Source: an uncultured Clostridia bacterium (lineage in GTDB: Bacteria; Bacillota_A; Clostridia; Oscillospirales; Oscillospiraceae). Taken from it: a stretch of DNA of 10,185 nucleotides. Location: positions 1-10,185 of the forward strand of contig CASEPH010000133.1 of NCBI GenBank assembly GCA_949289625.1. The letters are read 5' to 3'. The position numbers and the translations under genes are program-made. Position 1 is the stretch's first letter; each line of letters starts with the position of its first letter. This document shows positions 5,860-10,185 of the stretch, one piece after another. Under the pieces are notes generated by a model. That model searched no databases. It worked only from the letters and a program-made list of their open reading frames with translations, and was not told where the DNA came from.

Positions 5860-7010
5860 GTGACGAACAGACCAGAAAGCGGATCGGATACGCTGTTGCC
5901 GCAATCTTTGTTCCGCTGATCCTGGTGGTGGCATTTTTGCTGTCCCTGCTCTCCGGGACCACACAGCATAACAACGCTGTGGTGGATCTGGTGTTCAACG
6001 GAGGCCCCGTACCCACGACCATGAGCACGGAGTATACCGCCCAAGTGCATGCTATGCAGGACTGCCTGGCTGCACTGGACAGAGCAGTGGCAGAGGTCAA
6101 CAGCCAGATGGAGTCCGGCACACTGGACGGCGCCATGGTGAAAGCAACTTTTTTCTCTCTGTGTTTCGGCGGCGAGAACCCCCACCTGTCTGCGGGAGAA
6201 GCCCGCGCATTTGCGGATTGCTTTGTTCGGTATGAGACGCGGACCCGCACAGTGGCCTCCGGCTCAGACCCGAACACTGGGGAGACGATATACACAGAGG
6301 AAACATATACCGTGGCGATTGCCCTGGACCTGCACACCGCTTATGAAAATCTTGAAGCCGCCGGGTATCCGGTGACGGAGGATCTGGAGGCCAATGCCAG
6401 AGCCGTCTACGACCGGATCGCCTACGGCGCCGACGGAGATTACACCGGCGAGATCGAGTATGGCGGGGCCAGGATAACGGAGCTGGATGTCTCACAGTTC
6501 GCGGACCCGAACACCAAGAATGCCGAGGATCTGGTGGTCTATGTGACCCATGCATGGGAATCCGGCTGGGGCTATGTCTGGGGGACCTTCGGCCAGACGC
6601 TGACAGAGTCGCTCTTCGAGTCCAAGCTTCGACAGTACCCGGAGGGTGTGGGCAACTATGAGGAATTCATTCGCTCCAACTGGTTGGGAGGCCGGACTGC
6701 GGACTGCGTGGGCCTGATCAAAGGGTATGGGTGGCTGGACGCGGATGCGCTCACCATCCGATATGGAACAAACGGGATGCCGGACATCGGTGCAGATGCC
6801 ATGTACCGCAATGCGACAGTGAAAGGCAGCATTGACACCATCCCGGAGGTTCCGGGTCTCGCTGTCTGGCACAGCGGACACATCGGCGTCTACATTGGCA
6901 ATGGGCAGGTCATTGAGGCTATGGGTACCAAGTACGGTGTCGTCAAGACGCAGCTGAGCCAACGCAACTGGACTGCATGGTTGGAGATCCCATATATCAC
7001 CTATGACTGA
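5814..7010 (+). CDS. Membrane-anchored NlpC/P60 cell-wall hydrolase of the conjugation machine
   Basis: 398 residues. One hydrophobic segment (about 24-47) anchors the protein, with most of the chain outside the cell. A region of about 50-240 has no motif I recognise. The C-terminal part (about 255-398) is an NlpC/P60 papain-like peptidase: catalytic cysteine in ADCVGLIKGYGW (Cys298) and histidine in HSGHIGVYIGNG (His356), followed by VIEAMG. Such enzymes, like VirB1 or Orf14 of Tn916, cut peptidoglycan cross-bridges so the transfer channel can pass the wall. AAGGAGGTGA at 5798-5807 is a perfect ribosome binding site for the ATG at 5814, so this gene may be translated more strongly than its coupled neighbours. 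It overlaps the preceding gene by 46 bp and is followed after 22 bp by the accessory genes. Confidence 0.9.
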   Translation: MAGPAILAAKAALLLSDEQTRKRIGYAVAAIFVPLILVVAFLLSLLSGTTQHNNAVVDLVFNGGPVPTTMSTEYTAQVHAMQDCLAALDRAVAEVNSQMESGTLDGAMVKATFFSLCFGGENPHLSAGEARAFADCFVRYETRTRTVASGSDPNTGETIYTEETYTVAIALDLHTAYENLEAAGYPVTEDLEANARAVYDRIAYGADGDYTGEIEYGGARITELDVSQFADPNTKNAEDLVVYVTHAWESGWGYVWGTFGQTLTESLFESKLRQYPEGVGNYEEFIRSNWLGGRTADCVGLIKGYGWLDADALTIRYGTNGMPDIGADAMYRNATVKGSIDTIPEVPGLAVWHSGHIGVYIGNGQVIEAMGTKYGVVKTQLSQRNWTAWLEIPYITYD

Positions 7011-7032
7011 GGAAAGGAGCTGACGAGCAGAT

Positions 7033-7299
7033 ATGGAAAAGGTCAGTATCGAGCTGTCCTTCGAGACGGACAAACTGGAGGCACTGGAATACTGCCTGCA
7101 AAAGGAGCGGACTACAGTGAAAAAGAAGATGGCAGAGTCGCTCCAGCAACTCTATGAGGAGAAGGTGCCGGAGGCAGTGCGGGAGTACTTGGAGCGGAAA
7201 AATCCACCCGCTGCCAGGCCCCGGCGTCCCCGGCCTCAAAAAGAAACAAAGAAGGAGGAAGCTCCCATTGAACCGGGAGCGGAACAGCATCATGAATGA
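7033..7299 (+). CDS. Small DUF6103-like protein
   Basis: 88 residues. The first 55 (VSIELSFETDKLEALEYC, then YEEKVPEAVREYLERK) resemble the DUF6103 family of ICE accessory proteins as I recall it, and look like a small strand-helix-helix domain. The tail from about residue 57 is Pro/Arg/Lys/Glu-rich and probably disordered. An in-frame stop at 7021 makes ATG 7033 the only sensible start; GGAAAGGAG at 7010-7018 lies rather far (14 nt) upstream. The C-terminus overlaps the next gene by 8 bp. The N-terminal module recurs at the start of the 366-residue protein at 8437. Function unknown. Confidence 0.7.
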   Translation: MEKVSIELSFETDKLEALEYCLQKERTTVKKKMAESLQQLYEEKVPEAVREYLERKNPPAARPRRPRPQKETKKEEAPIEPGAEQHHE

Positions 7300-7657
7300 A
7301 AATGAGATCACCGTATTGAAGGTAGAACCTGGCAAGGCACCTGAGCAGATCACCATTCCCAACACACTGAGAGCCATGCAGGAACTGGTGGGCGGTCACA
7401 TTGAGATCGTTGATTATCAGGGGACATGCCTGGTGTGTAACGAGGAAGGGAAACTGCTGGGACTGGAGCCGAATCGAAGGGTTGGCCAGGACGTGATCGC
7501 GGGAACGTTCTTCCTGGCAAACCATGATCTGGAGGGTAACCTGTGCTCTTTGAGTCAGGAAGACCTTGCCCACTTCCGGCAGCAGTTTGCACAGCCTGAG
7601 ACACTCACCCAGAAGGATGTGCAGAATGCATTCGGCTTCAAATTTTTCAGTATGTGA
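7292..7657 (+). CDS. DUF3846 domain protein
   Basis: 121 residues with the DUF3846 pattern: an N-terminal ITVLKVEPGKAPEQI strand, MQELVGGHIEIVDY, then VCNEEGKLLGLEPNRR, DVIAGTFFLANHD and the closing CSLSQEDLAHFRQQF. The domain is common on plasmids, phages and ICEs of Firmicutes, often beside anti-restriction genes, and has no established biochemical function. The start at 7292 is chosen because the family begins here; the frame is open further upstream only inside the preceding gene. The ribosome binding site is weak (GGGAG at 7274-7278), so translation probably relies on the 8-bp overlap with the DUF6103-like gene. Family call is firm, role unknown. Confidence 0.88.
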   Translation: MNENEITVLKVEPGKAPEQITIPNTLRAMQELVGGHIEIVDYQGTCLVCNEEGKLLGLEPNRRVGQDVIAGTFFLANHDLEGNLCSLSQEDLAHFRQQFAQPETLTQKDVQNAFGFKFFSM

Positions 7658-7678
7658 ATGACAAGAATGGAGGTATCC

Positions 7679-8440
7679 ATGGATCAATATGAATTTCGGC
7701 GGGAGCTTGATGCGGTGCTTCCATCGCCTGATCCGCAGCTGGCGAAAAGGCTGATTGACTTTGCGGAGGAGAATAAGATCTATTTCTCTGAGACAGAGTA
7801 CAAGGTCGTTTTCTATGAGGAATATCTGGCGAGCCTGCGGTTTGTTGCGAAAAATTTCGGGCCGGATACTCTGGCGAGTATCCCGAAGATGATCGACGAA
7901 CAAAATATGATCCTGCCGGACGAAATGGTGGCCGCCGCGATTTGCGTACAGGGCGGCGTTCCGTTAGATCAGGTACAGCAGATGGCCTATGAGGGATGGC
8001 TCATGGGATTTTTTAATGCGCGCAGGGTTGACAATGGAGTACTCAGCCCGCTGGCGGTCTGCTCGATTCGAGATCATGGCAGGGAGGAGAAATTCTGCAC
8101 CACGTACTTCGGTTCCTTCTCTCCGGGCGATGCACTCCACCGCGCGGTGGAGTATGCAGGACAGCACGACACCACCACGGCCTATGCGCTGAAGAACCTC
8201 ACGGCGGATTTGCGGGTGGATGTCGATGCGCCATCGGGAAGGAGAATCCTGGACCAGCGCAGGCCGAGCATGATCCGAGCAATGGAAAGTGCCTTTGCAC
8301 AGTGTCCGGCGGTGGCAGCGAAGATCACCTTCGATACCGACCAACGGGAAGTGACCGTAGACTACAACCCGCTCTGGCTGGAGCGGCAGAAGATGACCAG
8401 CCCGCGGATGGGCGGCATGGAGGGAGGAATGAAACGATGA
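7679..8440 (+). CDS. Uncharacterised ICE accessory protein (253 aa)
   Basis: 253 residues, soluble, no signal peptide or membrane helix. The N-terminal half is helical and acidic (MDQYEFRRELDAVL, QLAKRLIDFAEEN). A middle stretch, LPDEMVAAAICVQGGVPLDQ with QQMAYEGWLMGF, is followed by a mixed region containing CSIRDHGREEKFCTTYFGSF and a C-terminal part ending KITFDTDQREVTVDYNPLW. I recognise no family and see no catalytic motif. GGAGGT at 7669-7674 supports ATG 7679; an ATG at 7658 is in frame but has no binding site. The stop overlaps the next start by ATGA (8437-8440). A 20-bp perfect palindrome lies inside the gene at 8134-8153. It is probably cotranscribed with the DUF3846 gene and the 366-residue gene. 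Confidence 0.75.
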   Translation: MDQYEFRRELDAVLPSPDPQLAKRLIDFAEENKIYFSETEYKVVFYEEYLASLRFVAKNFGPDTLASIPKMIDEQNMILPDEMVAAAICVQGGVPLDQVQQMAYEGWLMGFFNARRVDNGVLSPLAVCSIRDHGREEKFCTTYFGSFSPGDALHRAVEYAGQHDTTTAYALKNLTADLRVDVDAPSGRRILDQRRPSMIRAMESAFAQCPAVAAKITFDTDQREVTVDYNPLWLERQKMTSPRMGGMEGGMKR

Positions 8441-9537
8441 GCGGGTCTGTGGAACTGGATCTCTGGCTGCATGAGTATGAGGAGGCGGCGCTGAGCGACG
8501 CTCTCAAACAGCGGGGCATGACCGTCAGGGAGTATCTGCAGCAGCAGGTGAACAGAGCCTACGAGGAAATGGTCCCCTCTGATGTTCGGGCGCAGGTGGC
8601 CCACAGGATCGGGGAGGAACAGGCGGCGCAGCTTGCGGAGCAGGAGGCGTCCAGACGTTTCGCTATCTTCCACATCAAAGAGCATGGCGAGGAGTTCCAA
8701 TTCCTCACCAACCACGATATCGAGTTCCTGGACGCCGGCAGGCTCCTTAGAAACTATGTCCGGTCCATGCAGGACCGCCCCAGTCAAGGCAAGAGCTTTG
8801 CGTATTTGTTTCGAGAGCGCGAGGATTTGACCTCCGCTGAGTTTGACGCATACGTGGATGAGCGGCTCTCCAACTCTGGCCGGGTGACAGGCGCATTCGA
8901 TATCGATCTGGATCAGGGGACCTTCTCCGCTGTACATATCGACAACGGGTGGCAGACATACGCGGCCAAGGATGTGTGCAGTGCTGCCTACTTCGCGTTT
9001 CGTAAACACGAGCTGGTGGACAAAGAGCGGTGGCGGATCTTCCTGGACCGGCTGGACGGCAAGGAACTCCGGTGTGAGATGGAGCAGTGTAAGTCGGAGG
9101 AGCCGCAGGTGCTGTGCGGCAGCAGGCGGCTCAAACCCTTCGAGATCTCGTTTGATGGAGAGATCAGCGAGTACGGTCACGCCCTGAATTTCTACATGCC
9201 GGTAGTGTTTGACCCGGACGCTGTGTTCGGGACAAGCGTGACGAGCGAGGAGAACGATGATTACGTGAACGTCTATGCGGAATACGATCTGCGGACCGGA
9301 GAGGTGTGTTCTGCATTGCAGGTGACGCTGTGCCGAGGCGACGGCTCCACCGGAGACTACACCTATCCGCTCACCGAGGATGAGCGAAGCTGGATGCTTC
9401 GGAAGATGGATGCGTACTGTCAGCAGGAGATGGAGATGCCGCTGGCGGATGTTCGAAAACAGTGGCAGGAGGAGATGGAGCAGGTTCAGTCGGCTCCCAA
9501 GCCCAAGGGGCCGGAGCTGAAGATGAAGGGCCTATGA
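8437..9537 (+). CDS. Uncharacterised ICE accessory protein with DUF6103-like N-terminus (366 aa)
   Basis: 366 residues, soluble. The first 55 repeat the module of the gene at 7033: VELDLWLHEYEEAALSDAL, GMTVREYLQQQVNRAYEEMV, PSDVRAQVAHRIGEE. A charged helix (about 55-75) leads into a domain beginning RRFAIFHIKEHGEEFQFLT, then AFDIDLDQGTFSAVHID and later CSAAYFAFRKHELVDKERW. A second half (about 230-330) is strand-rich with DDYVNVYAEYDLRTGEVCS. The end is Pro/Lys-rich (KPKGPELKMKGL). I recall similar unnamed proteins in gut ICEs but know no function. GGAGGGAGGA at 8419-8428 lies 8 nt before the ATG at 8437, which overlaps the previous stop. The frame is open back to 8302 but only inside the preceding gene. 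This is the last gene of the operon before the long intergenic region. Confidence 0.78.
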   Translation: MSGSVELDLWLHEYEEAALSDALKQRGMTVREYLQQQVNRAYEEMVPSDVRAQVAHRIGEEQAAQLAEQEASRRFAIFHIKEHGEEFQFLTNHDIEFLDAGRLLRNYVRSMQDRPSQGKSFAYLFREREDLTSAEFDAYVDERLSNSGRVTGAFDIDLDQGTFSAVHIDNGWQTYAAKDVCSAAYFAFRKHELVDKERWRIFLDRLDGKELRCEMEQCKSEEPQVLCGSRRLKPFEISFDGEISEYGHALNFYMPVVFDPDAVFGTSVTSEENDDYVNVYAEYDLRTGEVCSALQVTLCRGDGSTGDYTYPLTEDERSWMLRKMDAYCQQEMEMPLADVRKQWQEEMEQVQSAPKPKGPELKMKGL

Positions 9538-9729
9538 TACTGGCCCTGTGCGAGACGCCCCTTCTGCCCGATAGTCAGCCTTCCCCTTTCTGGGCCCTGT
9601 CAGGCTCTGTGTGGCCTCGAAAGTCCTGGGGTGGAGTGAGGGGACCTGCCGGGCCTCAAGGCCCTGTTTGGAACGGTTTTCGGGGGTGTTTGGCCCCCTG
9701 AGAGCTGGCCGAAAAAAGTACTAGATAAA

Positions 9730-9757
9730 GGGAGGTGGTCGCAAGCGCCCACCTCCC
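9730..9757. repeat. 9-bp inverted repeat
   Basis: GGGAGGTGG (9730-9738) is matched by CCACCTCCC (9749-9757) around a 10-nt spacer. The left arm contains AGGTGGTCG (9733-9741), a shortened copy of the 13-bp direct repeat found twice further downstream, so the same protein may recognise all three sites. It may also fold in RNA. Confidence 0.5.
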
Positions 9758-9763
9758 GCCCAC

Positions 9764-9786
9764 AAAGCCCCGCAGTGCGGGGCTTT
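9764..9786. terminator. Compact GC-rich hairpin, possible bidirectional terminator
   Basis: AAAGCCCCGC (9764-9773) pairs perfectly with GCGGGGCTTT (9777-9786) around a three-base loop. The stem ends in A/T triplets on both sides, which gives terminator-like form in both directions, although the T tract is only three bases. It is well placed to end the accessory operon before the RHH gene. Confidence 0.5.
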
Positions 9787-9800
9787 CCGGGTTCTGGCCT

Positions 9801-9845
9801 AGGTGGTCGGAATATGCGATTTTGAAAAAGTGAGGTGGTCGGAAT
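9801..9845 (+). repeat. 13-bp direct repeat overlapping the ribosome binding site, possible operator
   Basis: AGGTGGTCGGAAT occurs at 9801-9813 and again at 9833-9845, 32 bp apart start to start, close to three turns of B-DNA. The second copy contains the GAGGTGG ribosome binding site and reaches into the ATG of the RHH gene. Binding by that RHH protein, which typically contacts tandem sites as dimers, would repress its own synthesis; this is inference. Confidence 0.5.
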
Positions 9846-10185
9846 GAGCAAAAAGCCCGACGCTGCAAGGGATTCCGCTGTGTCGCAGGAAAACAGGACT
9901 GTTTTGCCGGAGGAGTCCCATGAGAACAAGACGCGGACTGCAATTTGGCTTTCTCCCGGAGTCATTCGCCGTATGGATGGTTGGCTGCAGGAGGATAACT
10001 GCAAAACACGCAGTGAGTTTATTGAAAAGGCGCTCCGGTTCTACATGGGGTATCTGGCATCGGAGGATACCTCCGAGTTTTTGTCCCGCGCTCTGGTGGA
10101 CACACTTCGCGGGATCGTGGCCGACAACGCCAACCGTCTCCGCAGTCTGATTTTCAAGTGGTGTGTGGAAATGAATATGATGGGA
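9844..10185 (+). CDS. Ribbon-helix-helix DNA-binding protein (partial, runs off the right edge)
   Basis: 114 residues are visible and the frame is open at the window end. After a polar lead of about 30 residues, an RHH (CopG/MetJ-type) domain spans about 31-70: strand RTAIWL, helix A PGVIRRMDGWLQED, then KTRSEFIEKALRFYMGYL. A helical part follows (SEFLSRALVDTLRGIV, ANRLRSLIFKWCVEMNMM). By recall, such proteins in clostridial ICEs stand near primase and relaxase genes, so it may be a MobC-like relaxosome accessory or a transfer regulator. GAGGTGG at 9832-9838 supports the ATG at 9844. The upstream repeats and hairpins suggest autoregulation or an origin-binding role. The domain call is firm, the exact role open. 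Confidence 0.85.
   Translation, partial: MSKKPDAARDSAVSQENRTVLPEESHENKTRTAIWLSPGVIRRMDGWLQEDNCKTRSEFIEKALRFYMGYLASEDTSEFLSRALVDTLRGIVADNANRLRSLIFKWCVEMNMMG

Larger units (their letters stand above)
9538..9843. promoter_or_regulatory. 306-bp structured intergenic region, candidate oriT or control region
   Basis: No convincing gene is present. The region holds three copies of GGCCCTGT (9542-9549, 9593-9600, 9660-9667) and the palindrome GGGCCT-CA-AGGCCC (9651-9664). Hairpins are GGGGG/CCCCC (9682-9698), GGGAGGTGG/CCACCTCCC (9730-9757) and a 10-bp stem at 9764-9786. A 13-bp direct repeat lies at 9801-9813 and 9833-9845. Such a cluster before an RHH gene is what an origin of transfer bound by relaxosome proteins, or an autoregulated promoter, would look like. 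I could not find a convincing nick-site consensus or promoter, so the role remains inferred. Confidence 0.45.

Noticed and set aside
7112..7903. Minus-strand frame of 263 codons spanning several accessory genes
   Set aside because: It crosses three well-supported + strand genes with good ribosome sites and shows no domain of its own.
8362..9180. Minus-strand frame of 272 codons opposite the 366-residue gene
   Set aside because: Shadow of codon bias in the + strand gene; no family features and no promoter or ribosome site noticed.
9534..9701. Possible small gene of 55 residues starting MILALCETPLLPD, overlapping the previous stop by ATGA
   Set aside because: Composition is Trp/Gly/Pro-rich and unlike a folded protein, the ribosome site is weak, and the DNA is full of repeats and hairpins. 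The open frame is more likely a by-product of a conserved noncoding region.

Overview
The window reads as the conjugation and accessory segment of an integrative and conjugative element (ICE) of the Tn1549/CTn type carried by gut Firmicutes. By GC-rich codon use and by recall of similar proteins, the host is most likely a GC-rich Clostridia/Oscillospiraceae member such as a Flavonifractor-like bacterium. All supported genes lie on the + strand, most are closely spaced, and many overlap by ATGA or by 8 bp, as in a translationally coupled operon. I see no tRNA, rRNA, CRISPR array, IS element or integrase.

Left part (1-1803): the last codons of an upstream gene, a strong hairpin, then two ORFs that together make only the C-terminal two thirds of a C5-cytosine DNA methyltransferase. 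The SAM-binding and catalytic PC motifs are absent and the ENV motif reads HNV, so this looks like a 5'-truncated and split methyltransferase remnant. An AT-rich 98-bp gap follows. It carries a near-consensus promoter pointing backwards, antisense to the remnant.

Transfer part (1902-7010): a double ribbon-helix-helix (RHH) protein with a good internal ribosome binding site that could also release its second half alone; a hairpin; a two-helix membrane protein of the PrgI/VirB3 type; a 199-residue protein that accompanies VirB4 in such elements; the VirB4-like ATPase with intact Walker A and B; a PAPS-reductase-like PP-loop protein with clustered cysteines; and a membrane-anchored NlpC/P60 cell-wall hydrolase. 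VirB3-like protein, ATPase and hydrolase are the expected parts of a Gram-positive type IV secretion machine. The PAPS-reductase-like protein has no obvious role there and is the most unusual gene of the window.

Accessory part (7033-9537): four consecutive genes, namely a small DUF6103-like protein, a DUF3846 protein, an unrecognised 253-residue protein and an unrecognised 366-residue protein. The N-terminus of the last repeats the DUF6103-like module, so the two are probably paralogous in that part. Host take-over or anti-defence roles are possible but are only inferred from position.

Right part (9538-10185): a 306-bp intergenic region rich in short repeats and inverted repeats (three GGCCCTGT copies, several hairpins, and a 13-bp direct repeat whose second copy covers the ribosome binding site). 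It precedes an RHH protein that runs off the window. This is the best candidate here for an origin of transfer or an autoregulated control region.
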